NCBI GenBank assembly: GCA_934693135.1
Contig: CAKUVA010000017.1
Span: 1 to 50,391, forward strand
Direction of reading: 5' to 3'
DNA: 50,391 bases
Source of the DNA: an uncultured Bacteroidales bacterium
GTDB lineage: Bacteria > Bacteroidota > Bacteroidia > Bacteroidales > UBA932
Positions 8,345 to 17,504 of this stretch are shown piece by piece. How positions within the stretch are numbered: position 1 is the stretch's first letter; every line of letters starts with the position of its first letter. Below the pieces are notes generated by a model. It worked only from the letters and a program-made list of their open reading frames with translations, was not told where the DNA came from and did not search any database. A program made the translations under genes and the position numbers.

Positions 8345-9850
8345 ATGCTAAAAAAGCTCCGTATCATCATCGCAGGAATCGTGTTCATTCTATGCACGCT
8401 CCTGTTTCTGGACTTCTCCGGTCTGACATCCAAATGGTTCGGTTGGATTGCAAAAGTTCAGTTTCTTCCAGCAGCATTAGCACTAAACGAGATTGTCATC
8501 ATCGTTCTTCTGCTACTGACTTTGGTCTTCGGAAGAGTTTATTGTTCCATTATCTGTCCTATGGGCATCTTCCAAGATGTCATAACACAGTCATTCAAAG
8601 GTTGGCGTAAACGACATAAAATAACTTTCAGTTGGTCTCCGGAAAAAAAATGGATTAGATATGGAGTGTTCGTGTTATTCGTAGTGGCCATGCTCCTCGG
8701 AGCCAATGCCATCGTAGCACTTCTTGCACCATACAGCTCCTACGGACGTATCACCCAAAATCTCTTCTCGCCGATATGGATTTGGGGAAACAACCTATTC
8801 GCTTGGATTGCCGAGAAATGTGGAGGCTATGCATTCGAACATAAGGATGTTTGGATACGAAGCATACAAACGTTCATAATAGCCTCAACCACATTCGTAG
8901 TAGTGTTCATATTAGCTGCACGTAATGGCAGGACATACTGCAACACTATCTGTCCTGTAGGCACCATATTGAGTTTCTTCTCCAGATTTGCTATCTTCCG
9001 CCCCGTCATCAACACATCTAAATGCAAGAGTTGCCGTGCATGTGAGAGAAATTGCAAAGCCTCATGCATAGACATTGACCACAAAAAGATAGACTACAGC
9101 CGGTGCGTGGACTGCTTCGATTGCATCGATAATTGTAAACTTGGAGGGATGAAATACCAGCCGTTCTGGAAGGCAGCAAAGCCCAAGACAGACACCACTC
9201 CCAGTAATGTCAATGCCGACAACACAGGACGTAGGGCATTCATTGGAACTACAGCATTGGCACTTGGGACATTGACATTGAAAGCTCAGGAAAAGAAGGT
9301 AGACGGCGGACTTGCAGCAATAGAGGGGAAAAAAGTTCCAGAGCGAACAGTTCCAATAGTACCTTTCGGCGCTTTAAGCGTCAAGGAATTTTATCAACAT
9401 TGCACAGCATGTCAGTTATGTGTATCTCAGTGTCCTAATGGCGTATTAAGACCTTCAACCTCACTGGAACACTTAATGCAGCCAGAGATGTCTTACGAGC
9501 GCGGATGGTGCAGAGTGGAATGCAACAAATGTTCTGAAGTATGCCCGTCCGGCCCAATCAAAAGATACAACATAGAGGAAAAGACTACAATGCATATCGG
9601 AACAGCTCATGTGGACTTGGATCTCTGCGTGGTAAATCGTGACGGAGTATCGTGCGGAAACTGCGCAAGACATTGTCCTGCAGGGGCAATAATGATGGTC
9701 AGAAAGAATCCGGCAGACAAGGATTCTCTAAGAATACCTACGGTGAATGAAAGCAGGTGTATCGGATGTGGCGCATGCGAATACCTCTGTCCATCAAGGC
9801 CTTATAGTGCAATTCATGTAAACGGGCTCAATGTCCACAGAAAAGACTAA
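8345..9850 (+). CDS. NapH-NapG-like fused polyferredoxin with internal Tat-like motif
   Basis: A 501-residue membrane iron-sulfur protein. Residues 1-210 hold about four to five membrane helices with the two CxxxCP motifs of the NapH/RdxA family (Cys67/Cys71 and Cys199/Cys203). Two [4Fe-4S] cluster motifs follow (CKSCRACERNC and CVDCFDCIDNC, about 224-262). At 296-301 a twin-arginine motif RRAFIG precedes a short hydrophobic stretch, and then comes a NapG-like domain with four more four-cysteine motifs. In nitrate reductase systems NapH and the Tat-exported NapG are separate proteins that pass electrons from quinol to the periplasm; here they appear joined. The next gene, three bases on, is a Tat-exported ferredoxin/aldo-keto reductase lipoprotein, a likely partner. 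No nitrate reductase is present. Confidence 0.85.
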   Translation: MLKKLRIIIAGIVFILCTLLFLDFSGLTSKWFGWIAKVQFLPAALALNEIVIIVLLLLTLVFGRVYCSIICPMGIFQDVITQSFKGWRKRHKITFSWSPEKKWIRYGVFVLFVVAMLLGANAIVALLAPYSSYGRITQNLFSPIWIWGNNLFAWIAEKCGGYAFEHKDVWIRSIQTFIIASTTFVVVFILAARNGRTYCNTICPVGTILSFFSRFAIFRPVINTSKCKSCRACERNCKASCIDIDHKKIDYSRCVDCFDCIDNCKLGGMKYQPFWKAAKPKTDTTPSNVNADNTGRRAFIGTTALALGTLTLKAQEKKVDGGLAAIEGKKVPERTVPIVPFGALSVKEFYQHCTACQLCVSQCPNGVLRPSTSLEHLMQPEMSYERGWCRVECNKCSEVCPSGPIKRYNIEEKTTMHIGTAHVDLDLCVVNRDGVSCGNCARHCPAGAIMMVRKNPADKDSLRIPTVNESRCIGCGACEYLCPSRPYSAIHVNGLNVHRKD

Positions 9851-9853
9851 TAT

Positions 9854-11206
9854 ATGAACAGAAGAGATTTCTTCAAGGTCGCAGGAGCCGGGATGGCAGC
9901 TGCAGGCACAGTTTCACTGCCCGGATGTATTTCCGAGAGAAAAGATAACGAGTCGGGAAAGGAAGGCAACGGAAAGATGGAATATCGTACCAGCCCGAAA
10001 AATGGGGAGAAAATTTCACTTCTCGGTTATGGCTGCATGCGTTGGCCAATGAAAAAAGGAGATGATGGCAAAGACCATATAGATCAAGATGCTGTAAATG
10101 AAATGGTTGACTATGCTTACAAGCATGGGATCAATTATTATGACACGTCTCCGGCTTATCTCCAGGGGCAATCTGAAGCTGCCGCAGGTATAGCCCTTGC
10201 CAAATACCCTCGCAACACGTATTATATCGCAACAAAGCTCTCAAATTTCAACAATTCATCGCGAGAGGCAGGGTTGAAGATGTACTATGATTCAATGGAA
10301 AATCTGCGCACTGATTATTTCGACTATTATCTGCTACATGCCATCGGAGGGTCCTACGAGGTGTTCGAAGATAGATATATAAAGAATGGTCTACTTGATT
10401 TCATGCTCGCAGAACGAGAAGCCGGAAGAATTCGCAACCTCGGATTCTCCTTCCATGGAAAAAAAGAAGTCTTCGACCAATTTATGGACCTACACGAAAA
10501 ATATCATTGGGATTTCGTGCAGATTGAAATGAACTATGTGGACTGGAAGCATGCAAAGGCTCCTATGAATGTCAATGCTGACTATCTATACGAAGAACTT
10601 GACAAGCGTAATATTCCAGCTACCATTATGGAACCGCTTCTCGGAGGAAGATTGGCCAAGCTACCTGATGCAGTCGCAGCAAGACTCAAGGAACGTGAGC
10701 CGGACAAGTCAATAGCTTCATGGGCATTCAGGTTCTGCGGAACATATCCAAACGTTCTCACAGTACTGAGTGGAATGTCATCGATGGATCCTCTCATTGA
10801 GAATGTTGAGACATATAGCAATTTCAAGCCGCTGGATAACGAGAAACTTTCTTTCCTTCAAGAAATGGCTGACTTAATGGAAAACTACCCTACTGTCCCA
10901 TGCACAGGCTGCACATACTGTATGCCTTGTCCTTATGGCATAGACATACCAACCATTTTTAGGCATTATAATGACAGTGTAAATGAAGGAACGATTCCTC
11001 AAAGCACTGAACAGGAAAACTTTCAGAAGCTAAAAAGGCGCTATTTGGTAAGTTATGATCGCGCGGTGGCAAGCATTCGTCAGGCAGACCATTGCATCGG
11101 TTGCGGACAATGCAAACCACATTGTCCACAAAGTATTGACATTCCGAAGGAATTAAGACGCATTGACAGATATATTGAGAAACTAAAGCGGGGAACATTG
11201 AAATAG
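9854..11206 (+). CDS. Tat-exported aldo/keto reductase with ferredoxin domain
   Basis: A 450-residue protein. The N-terminus is a twin-arginine signal (NRRDFFKVAG) ending in LPGC, so Cys25 may carry a lipid. Residues 45-330 are an aldo/keto reductase barrel with the usual tetrad Asp97, Tyr102, Lys128, His162. The C-terminal part holds two [4Fe-4S] motifs: CTGCTYCMPCP (Cys350, 353, 356, 359) and CIGCGQCKPHCP (Cys414, 417, 420, 424). The family member without a Tat signal is common in anaerobes; export outside the cytoplasm raises the question of where reducing power comes from, and the polyferredoxin just upstream is the obvious donor. The substrate is unknown. A bidirectional hairpin follows. 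Confidence 0.88.
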   Translation: MNRRDFFKVAGAGMAAAGTVSLPGCISERKDNESGKEGNGKMEYRTSPKNGEKISLLGYGCMRWPMKKGDDGKDHIDQDAVNEMVDYAYKHGINYYDTSPAYLQGQSEAAAGIALAKYPRNTYYIATKLSNFNNSSREAGLKMYYDSMENLRTDYFDYYLLHAIGGSYEVFEDRYIKNGLLDFMLAEREAGRIRNLGFSFHGKKEVFDQFMDLHEKYHWDFVQIEMNYVDWKHAKAPMNVNADYLYEELDKRNIPATIMEPLLGGRLAKLPDAVAARLKEREPDKSIASWAFRFCGTYPNVLTVLSGMSSMDPLIENVETYSNFKPLDNEKLSFLQEMADLMENYPTVPCTGCTYCMPCPYGIDIPTIFRHYNDSVNEGTIPQSTEQENFQKLKRRYLVSYDRAVASIRQADHCIGCGQCKPHCPQSIDIPKELRRIDRYIEKLKRGTLK

Positions 11207-11212
11207 GGCTTA

Positions 11213-11260
11213 TATACAGAAAAAAGTGGCGCGAAAAATTCGTGCCACTTTTTCTGTATA
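11213..11260. terminator. Bidirectional terminator between convergent genes
   Basis: A long inverted repeat (about 20 base pairs with one bulged A) has AGTGGC/GCCACT at its core and A/T tracts on both sides. It ends the reductase gene on the plus strand and the PorV/PorQ-type gene on the minus strand. Confidence 0.85.
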
Positions 11261-11273
11261 TTGAAAGCTATTC

Positions 11274-12203
11274 CTAAAAGCTATAACCCAAACCAACTGT
11301 AAGAGTATTTTTTAGAATGTCATTACCAAGAAGATATGCAGCATTTAGACTTATTCCGAAGAATTTCACTCCAGCACCTACAGTAGCAAAAGATGGTAGG
11401 AACGCATCTTTCGCGCCATAGTGATAACCGGCTCGTACGAAGAGCATATCTTTATAGTCATATTGTGCACCGACTGCAGCAGTAAAACTGCCGCTGAAAT
11501 AATAATTCAAGTCAAGCATTGCACCAAGTCCACTAGCCCCGAATCTCTTTGACCAATCACCGGCAACGACAAGTGAAGATGGCATGGAGAATGTTTCATC
11601 TGATGCAGACTTGACAGAAGACCCAAGATCTTCCACTCCGACAGCTACCTTGAAGTTATCGAATACCGCATTCGCCATAATATCAGCTCCAAAACCACCA
11701 AACGAGTCATCTGATGTCAACTTGGTATTCAAATAATTGAAATTAACACCTATGGAAAGCCACTTGGCGAAAGCAAACGATAGACCGGCACCGAGTTGTA
11801 AATCCGATGGAGTGAATGAATCCGTCACCTTTCCGGATGTAGAAATCACATCATATTTTTCTCCACCATTTCTTGCGAAACCTGCGGCAATCCCAAGTTT
11901 TCCGAAGCGGAAAGAAGCACCTGCGGCAACATTAGTACTTTTTACTCCGTCAGGAGCCCAATTCTGCCAAGACGCTTGAACATCTAAACGATTGTTCTTG
12001 AGAGACATCGCTGCTGGATTGTAAAATGCTGCCCAAGCAGAAGATGACGCAGAGGCTTTTCCGGCAAAAGCCACCCCAGCTGAAACGGGGTCATGTGAAA
12101 TCCCGGCAAACGAGAAACTGTTATTCCATTCAGGATTTTCCTGCGCTGACATTAAAACGGATATAAGCAATCCGCTTGCGGCTATATATGCTTTGAGTTT
12201 CAT
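11274..12203 (-). CDS. PorV/PorQ-family outer-membrane barrel protein
   Basis: A 309-residue outer-membrane beta-barrel protein of the PorV/PorQ (UPF0164, FadL-like) family. It has a Sec signal peptide ending at about MSAQ, then the family opening of a short region with NPAAMS near residue 65, followed by alternating amphipathic strands and a C-terminal aromatic residue (GLGYSF). PorV shuttles type IX secretion cargo at the outer membrane and PorQ takes part in the attachment complex. This protein is shorter than PorV of Porphyromonas gingivalis and I cannot tell which branch it belongs to. It starts five bases after a subtilase that carries a type IX sorting domain, so the two are co-transcribed and may be a cargo/shuttle pair. 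Confidence 0.8.
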   Translation of the reverse strand: MKLKAYIAASGLLISVLMSAQENPEWNNSFSFAGISHDPVSAGVAFAGKASASSSAWAAFYNPAAMSLKNNRLDVQASWQNWAPDGVKSTNVAAGASFRFGKLGIAAGFARNGGEKYDVISTSGKVTDSFTPSDLQLGAGLSFAFAKWLSIGVNFNYLNTKLTSDDSFGGFGADIMANAVFDNFKVAVGVEDLGSSVKSASDETFSMPSSLVVAGDWSKRFGASGLGAMLDLNYYFSGSFTAAVGAQYDYKDMLFVRAGYHYGAKDAFLPSFATVGAGVKFFGISLNAAYLLGNDILKNTLTVGLGYSF

Positions 12204-12208
12204 ATAAA

Positions 12209-14842
12209 TTATCTTTTAATAATCTGTTTTTCATAACTCTTTCCACCGAATGTAATTTCAGCCTTGTACCTGCCAGGGGCTAATTTTGTAACATCTACAA
12301 TGAGTGGATCGAACACGCTACTATCATGTGTAATATTCAAGACCTCAGCACCTGTTGATGAGTACAATTTCAATGTTGTGGACTGTTTTTCATTGCCTGT
12401 TCTTATGTAAAGTTTATCCACGACAGGATTCGGATAGGCCTCGACTTCAACACCTTTTTCGCGCACAATTACGCCAAATGTAGTCGAGACACTGGCACCG
12501 AGTGCATCATAAGCCTTAACCGTAACCATAGAGGCTCCAGTACTGAGGAAAGTTCCGATAAACTCTGAACCGGTATGATTCAAATAAATAAGATTCGGAT
12601 TATCAGCCTCCACAGAATATGAAAGATCCTCTCCATCAGGGTCACTGAAATAGTCTGAAGCATCGAATCTGAACGAGTCACCGACTTTCTCCCCATAGAC
12701 ATTGTCAAGATCCTTGATTTTCACAGGAGCCTGATTAGCTTCAATCGTATAGGTAAACTCAGCACTTGAATGTGCCCCAAACGAATCAGTGGCTGTTATC
12801 GTAGCTGTATATTTTCCAGCTTTAGCCTTGGTCCCGTCGATTATGACACCTGAATTATCACTGGCGAGTGATGCTGCATCTGACCCTGGTACAATAGACA
12901 TGGTAAATGAATGTCCATCAGGATCATACACACTCATCGCATACTTCACAGTCTGATATGCCTTCTGTGTAACTGACGCATTGTCAAACTTGATTACAGG
13001 AGGATTGTTGATCCCTGTCCTAACTGGCTTTATTGCTGATATCTTAGAATATTCTTTCTGGTAGTTACGGGAGGATATCCCTACATAATACTCAGTATCG
13101 AACTCAAGGTCCTTAAATGTCCCAGAAAGTTCAGCATCTGACGCAGTCCCTTCAGGAACATCAACATCCAGCGTTACAATGCCCTTGCCAGGATTTGCAA
13201 CATCCACTTTTTCCAATTCAGATTTGTCTTTCGAAAGTAACAATCTATAACCATATGCATCGAAGCCCTTACTATCCTTCGTCTGTGACCATGAGAGCAC
13301 GATATTATTGGAGTTGGATGTCGAAGAATAAGATTTAACGACAGAAGGGACATTTCCCATATTATAGAACATTGAACCAAGTGCATCTACAAGATTTCCT
13401 ATCTTATATGTAGACGACACAAAATCTTTTTTCTCGCCACCAAGTAGTTTAGCCTTTAGCTGGTCAGCAGTAAAGCCTTGGCCCCCGAAATAAGACACAA
13501 TGAGAGCCGCAACGCCTGTCACATGAGGACAAGCCATAGATGTGCCCTGCATCGAACCATACTTAGAGCCTGGAAGAGTACTAAGGATAGTAGAATAATT
13601 ACTATCTCCACCAGGTGCACATATATCCACCCATGAACCATAGGAAGTATAGTATGCCTTATTTCCTGTTGGTCCTATAGCTCCGACTGCAACTACAGGT
13701 TCATAACTTGCAGGAATTCCATATTCGATAGCACTATTTCCTGCTGAGAATATAACAACACCGCCCTTCATAGGAGAACCTATGTTTTGATTGCCATTAT
13801 TATCACAGCCGGCATACTTGATAAAGTAATCTATCGCAGCCTTATCATAAGCTGATATCTTCGTATTTTTATAAGCTTCAAGTTCATCTGGAGATACGGT
13901 ACCATCATTGTTGGTATCTGCACTATATCCCCAGCTATTGTTTGCGATGACTGCACCATGGTCAGCAGCCCACTTAAGAGCAGATGATGTACTTCCGCCC
14001 TCATCTTTGCCATTAACCGTCTTAAAAATCTGGCATGAAAGCAACTTAACACCTTCTTTTCCGTTTGCCGCATCACCACCAGCAATTCCGCAAACTCCAA
14101 TACCATTATTATTCACTGCAGCAATCGTTCCTGCCACATGTGTACCATGGTCATGCGCCACAATTTTAGTGGTTCCATCAACAAAGTTGAAACTTCCATT
14201 TTCTCCACCCTCTATACAATTTGCACGAAGATCCGGATGAGTCAAATCAATTCCTCCGTCAATGACTCCTACTATGACATTTGGGTTTCCCGTAGTGAAT
14301 TTTTCCCACACTTCAGAAACATTGATATCAGCCCCTTTCTTATAGTTTTTGCTGGTACCCGGATTTATATATCCCCACTGGTCCTTCAGTCTTGGATCAT
14401 TGAAAGAGTCTGTCACGATCTTATGTTGGCCTTCGACAATCTCTATTCCCGGAATGGATGACAACTCCGATGAAGCCTTGGTCATGGCAACATCCGTATT
14501 ATATTTCACCACATACCAACGGTGTAGACCTTCCGCCCTCGTACGAGGCTCATATTCTCCAGCATACGGAAAAAGACGTGTCATGGAGGTAATCGAAAGT
14601 TCATCAAGAGCTTGATTAAGGCCCATTGACTTTGTCGCAAGTTTTCCTTCGTTCAAGTCTTCTTCAACCAGCTGAGTCAGTTCATCACTGAGTTTGACCA
14701 CAGCCACACCCGGCTCGTAATTCGAGACAGACTGCTCTGAAGGATTTTCCTTCGGTTCCGTCTTCAGCTCCGGATCAATGTCTTTGGCACAGGCAGCAGC
14801 CACAAGAGCGGCAGCTCCAAAGAATAATATTCTTCTAAACAT
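12209..14842 (-). CDS. Subtilisin-like protease with type IX secretion sorting domain
   Basis: A cell-surface or secreted S8 serine protease of 877 residues. It has a lipoprotein-type N-terminus (AAACAKD, Cys18), a propeptide region (about 40-140), and a catalytic domain with Asp195 (GVIDGG), His232 (HDHGTHVAG) and Ser435 (GTSMACPH). Next come a fibronectin III-like domain (about 500-610), two cadherin-like Ig modules (615-710, 712-795) and a C-terminal type IX sorting domain starting at AYPNP (802-877). The combination of lipobox and sorting domain is unusual; type IX cargo normally has a plain Sec signal. A TTG-N19-TATATTTG promoter lies upstream, and the PorV/PorQ-type gene follows in the same unit. 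Its propeptide resembles that of the divergent subtilase. Confidence 0.9.
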   Translation of the reverse strand: MFRRILFFGAAALVAAACAKDIDPELKTEPKENPSEQSVSNYEPGVAVVKLSDELTQLVEEDLNEGKLATKSMGLNQALDELSITSMTRLFPYAGEYEPRTRAEGLHRWYVVKYNTDVAMTKASSELSSIPGIEIVEGQHKIVTDSFNDPRLKDQWGYINPGTSKNYKKGADINVSEVWEKFTTGNPNVIVGVIDGGIDLTHPDLRANCIEGGENGSFNFVDGTTKIVAHDHGTHVAGTIAAVNNNGIGVCGIAGGDAANGKEGVKLLSCQIFKTVNGKDEGGSTSSALKWAADHGAVIANNSWGYSADTNNDGTVSPDELEAYKNTKISAYDKAAIDYFIKYAGCDNNGNQNIGSPMKGGVVIFSAGNSAIEYGIPASYEPVVAVGAIGPTGNKAYYTSYGSWVDICAPGGDSNYSTILSTLPGSKYGSMQGTSMACPHVTGVAALIVSYFGGQGFTADQLKAKLLGGEKKDFVSSTYKIGNLVDALGSMFYNMGNVPSVVKSYSSTSNSNNIVLSWSQTKDSKGFDAYGYRLLLSKDKSELEKVDVANPGKGIVTLDVDVPEGTASDAELSGTFKDLEFDTEYYVGISSRNYQKEYSKISAIKPVRTGINNPPVIKFDNASVTQKAYQTVKYAMSVYDPDGHSFTMSIVPGSDAASLASDNSGVIIDGTKAKAGKYTATITATDSFGAHSSAEFTYTIEANQAPVKIKDLDNVYGEKVGDSFRFDASDYFSDPDGEDLSYSVEADNPNLIYLNHTGSEFIGTFLSTGASMVTVKAYDALGASVSTTFGVIVREKGVEVEAYPNPVVDKLYIRTGNEKQSTTLKLYSSTGAEVLNITHDSSVFDPLIVDVTKLAPGRYKAEITFGGKSYEKQIIKR

Positions 14843-14878
14843 ATCGGTTTAATACTTTTATAGGGATAGTATATCTTA

Positions 14879-14908
14879 CAAATATAGTAGATTTTCATGA
14901 AAACGCAA
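14879..14908 (-). promoter_or_regulatory. Promoter of the type IX subtilase unit
   Basis: On the minus strand TTG (14906-14908) and TATATTTG (14879-14886) are 19 bases apart, matching the Bacteroidota housekeeping form. The subtilase start codon is 36 bases downstream. Confidence 0.7.
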
Positions 14909-15039
14909 GAATCGTTTAAAAAACGTTATATACAAACAATTCGATATACATCTCAGCTCATCGCGAACAAATTGGCAGACAAAAGCCGAAAAGACTTGAA
15001 ATTTAAAACAAATTCACGTCATAAATTTATTTTCATGAC

Positions 15040-15070
15040 TTTGCATTAATACATATTTTTCATAACTTTG
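15040..15070 (+). promoter_or_regulatory. Promoter of the subtilase-SusCD unit
   Basis: TTTG (15040-15043) and TAACTTTG (15063-15070) are 19 bases apart, a full Bacteroidota consensus. The start codon at 15099 leaves a leader of about 20 bases, too short for an elaborate riboswitch. The 132 bases between this and the divergent promoter hold no other clear signal. Confidence 0.8.
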
Positions 15071-15098
15071 GAAAGTTTTGTACTAAACTTATATTAAA

Positions 15099-17033
15099 AT
15101 GAAAGACTTCAGGACAGCTCTGCTGCTTGTCTGTGCAGTTGCTAATCTGGCCGCAGCATGCACGGCGGAAACCGACCTTGGCCCTGAGGAAATCTCAGGT
15201 CCGGATCATAGCCAGAAGATCATAAACAGTCCAGAAAAAGCATTGGATGGCTCATTGGCTATCCGTATCGAAGATGGAAAGGACATTTCTTCAGTAGAAC
15301 ACACTCTCGCTTCTATCGGAGCAACTGCAGAGCGTTTGTTCACTCCTATTCCGGGAAAAGAAAATGAGGAAAAGAAGTATGGTCTCGATCGTTGGTACAT
15401 GGTACGATTCGAAGGCACAGGAGTAGAAAAGGCTGCACAAATCCTGGCAAACGAAAAAGCGGTAAGTGCAGTCGAGTATGACCATTGCATGGAAAGAGCT
15501 GCTGAAAGAGAGGTTATCCCACTTGAGATGAACACTTCAGTCGTCTCCCCTATTTCTTTCAATGATCCTCTTTTCGACAAGCAGTGGTATCTATATAATA
15601 ATGGTAGCAAATCTGCTTACGGCAAGACTGCTGTCGCAGGCGCAGATGTAAATGTTAGGGATGCATGGAGAATCGCATCAGGCGACCCTTCCATTATCGT
15701 GGCCGTTGTCGATGACGGAGTCAAATATACCCATCCGGACCTTGCCGCCAACATGTGGACAAACACAGGAGAGATTCCGGACAATGGAATAGATGATGAT
15801 GGTAACGGCTATATAGATGATATCCATGGCATGAATTTCATGGACAAAGGACCTATAGACTGGGCCTCTGGAACCGGACATGGAACTCACGTAGCCGGAA
15901 TTGTAGGTGCCGTCAACAACAATGGCACAGGCGTCAGCAGTATTGCCGGAGGAACTGGCAATGGAGATGGCATCCGCATCATGAGTTGTCAGATTTCCGG
16001 AGGTAGATCTGGAGATATCCAAACTACAGCCAACGCCATCAGATATGCCGCTGACAATGGTGCATCAGTTCTCCAATGCTCATGGGGAGAGCCGACAGGC
16101 CGTTTCCTGTCTGACGAACAGTATGCGAGAGGACAAGGTGTAGTTTTATCGGCACTCGAATACTTCCTCGATCCTGGAGACAGCAAGAAATACAACAGCG
16201 GTGTCATCACCGACGGAAACATAATAATCTTCTCCGCGGGCAATGATCACATGTCCTGCCCTGCATATCCCGGAGCATATCATAAGTTCGTATGCGTATC
16301 TTCCATCGCGCAGGACAACCTTCCTTCCTGGTTCACGAACTATGGCGCAGGAGTCAACATTGCCGCTCCAGGAGGAGATAGCAATGTCGGAATAACAATT
16401 ATTTCCACTCTACCATCCGAAGTATCAGCTGCCAAAGGTCAGGATTACGGATATATACAAGGAACATCACAAGCCACACCGCTTGTTTCCAGTGCCGTGG
16501 CTCTCGGACTTTCTTATGCAAAGAAACTCGGCAAGAAATTCACTCGCGACGAATTCATCTCCATGCTTCTCACATCTGTAAACGACTTAGATTCAAGACT
16601 TACAGGCACAAAAACATCCGGAGATCATGTACTCGCATTGTCAGACTATAAAGGAAAGATGGGAACCGGAACATTAGATGTTTGGAAATTCCTCATGTCA
16701 ATTGAAGGCACACCATTCACCACAGTGAAGAGCGGAGAGGAATATAGCATTGACCTTACCCCTTATTTCGGGGGCGGAGCAGCAAGCCTGACCTATCTTG
16801 GCGTCGACATCAGCGATACTGACAAGGTCTCTCTTGGCATTTCAGAAGAGCCAAGAATCGATGCCGGAAAACTCATAATCAAATGCGCTAACAATGGTGC
16901 AGGGAAAGTTACAATTTCCGCAGTCGGTGGCGGCACTACCCTCGGAGACAAGGTAGCCGGTGGTATAAAAATTTCACGAACTATTTCCATAATCTCCAAA
17001 GGTACTGCAAGTTCCAACGGAGGATGGCTCTAA
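15099..17033 (+). CDS. Subtilisin-like protease lipoprotein, first gene of a SusCD unit
   Basis: A 644-residue S8 protease. The signal peptide ends in AAAC (lipid on Cys21), giving a membrane-anchored enzyme. A propeptide (about 45-135) resembles that of the divergent subtilase (both contain RLF and RWYMV/RWYVV). The catalytic domain has Asp205 (VVDDGV), His261 (GHGTHVAG), oxyanion Asn382 (SAGND) and Ser457 (GTSQATP), plus a calcium-loop-like DDDGNGYIDD near 235. A small C-terminal Ig-like module follows from about 545 and the chain ends NGGWL. There is no type IX sorting domain. Twelve bases later comes a small lipoprotein, then SusC and SusD, so peptides released at the surface are the likely imported substrate. 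Confidence 0.92.
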   Translation: MKDFRTALLLVCAVANLAAACTAETDLGPEEISGPDHSQKIINSPEKALDGSLAIRIEDGKDISSVEHTLASIGATAERLFTPIPGKENEEKKYGLDRWYMVRFEGTGVEKAAQILANEKAVSAVEYDHCMERAAEREVIPLEMNTSVVSPISFNDPLFDKQWYLYNNGSKSAYGKTAVAGADVNVRDAWRIASGDPSIIVAVVDDGVKYTHPDLAANMWTNTGEIPDNGIDDDGNGYIDDIHGMNFMDKGPIDWASGTGHGTHVAGIVGAVNNNGTGVSSIAGGTGNGDGIRIMSCQISGGRSGDIQTTANAIRYAADNGASVLQCSWGEPTGRFLSDEQYARGQGVVLSALEYFLDPGDSKKYNSGVITDGNIIIFSAGNDHMSCPAYPGAYHKFVCVSSIAQDNLPSWFTNYGAGVNIAAPGGDSNVGITIISTLPSEVSAAKGQDYGYIQGTSQATPLVSSAVALGLSYAKKLGKKFTRDEFISMLLTSVNDLDSRLTGTKTSGDHVLALSDYKGKMGTGTLDVWKFLMSIEGTPFTTVKSGEEYSIDLTPYFGGGAASLTYLGVDISDTDKVSLGISEEPRIDAGKLIIKCANNGAGKVTISAVGGGTTLGDKVAGGIKISRTISIISKGTASSNGGWL

Positions 17034-17045
17034 TCTATATATGAT

Positions 17046-17483
17046 ATGAAAAAGATAATAGTATTGATTGCTGCCGCCTTGATAATGTTTGTAGCTTGCA
17101 GCAAGAATAATGACAATGTCAATGTGGAAGGTTCTTGGCATCTCACCGAAAGTAGCGTATTATCCAATGAGGTAGTAGATATATGGGTATCCTTCAGTGA
17201 GAACAAGACATTCAAGCTCTACCAAAAAAGTTCTGATGAGGATAGATATGCCAGCTATGATGGTACCTATTCAGTAAATGGCAACAAGCTGACTGGCAAG
17301 TATTCTGACGGAACTTCATGGGGAGGCATATATTCCGCAGAACTCTCTGAAAATGGTAATACCTTGACATTGACTGCCGGAAAAGAAATTTCCACCTACA
17401 CAAAGACTGAAATCCCTTCATCGGTTTCATCTTCGACATACACCACTAAGGCCGGACATGGCAAGGCTGGACGTTGGCTATAA
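17046..17483 (+). CDS. Small lipocalin-like lipoprotein
   Basis: A 145-residue lipoprotein with a short signal peptide ending in FVAC (Cys18). Residues 28-125 look like a small lipocalin-type barrel: GSWHLTESS at the start, then alternating strands with KTFKLYQK and TYSVNGNKLTG, as in the lipocalin-like lipoproteins common in Bacteroidota. The last 20 residues are basic and glycine-rich and end AGRWL, close to the NGGWL end of the protease before it. It lies between the subtilase (12 bases) and susC (21 bases). A protease inhibitor or substrate-holding role would fit but is only inference. Confidence 0.75.
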   Translation: MKKIIVLIAAALIMFVACSKNNDNVNVEGSWHLTESSVLSNEVVDIWVSFSENKTFKLYQKSSDEDRYASYDGTYSVNGNKLTGKYSDGTSWGGIYSAELSENGNTLTLTAGKEISTYTKTEIPSSVSSSTYTTKAGHGKAGRWL

Positions 17484-17504
17484 TAACGACAATCATTTAT
17501 AACA

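Noticed and set aside
14887..15039. Small gene or RNA between the divergent subtilase promoters
   Set aside because: Only A/T-rich sequence between two good promoters; no open frame with a sensible start and no strong stem.
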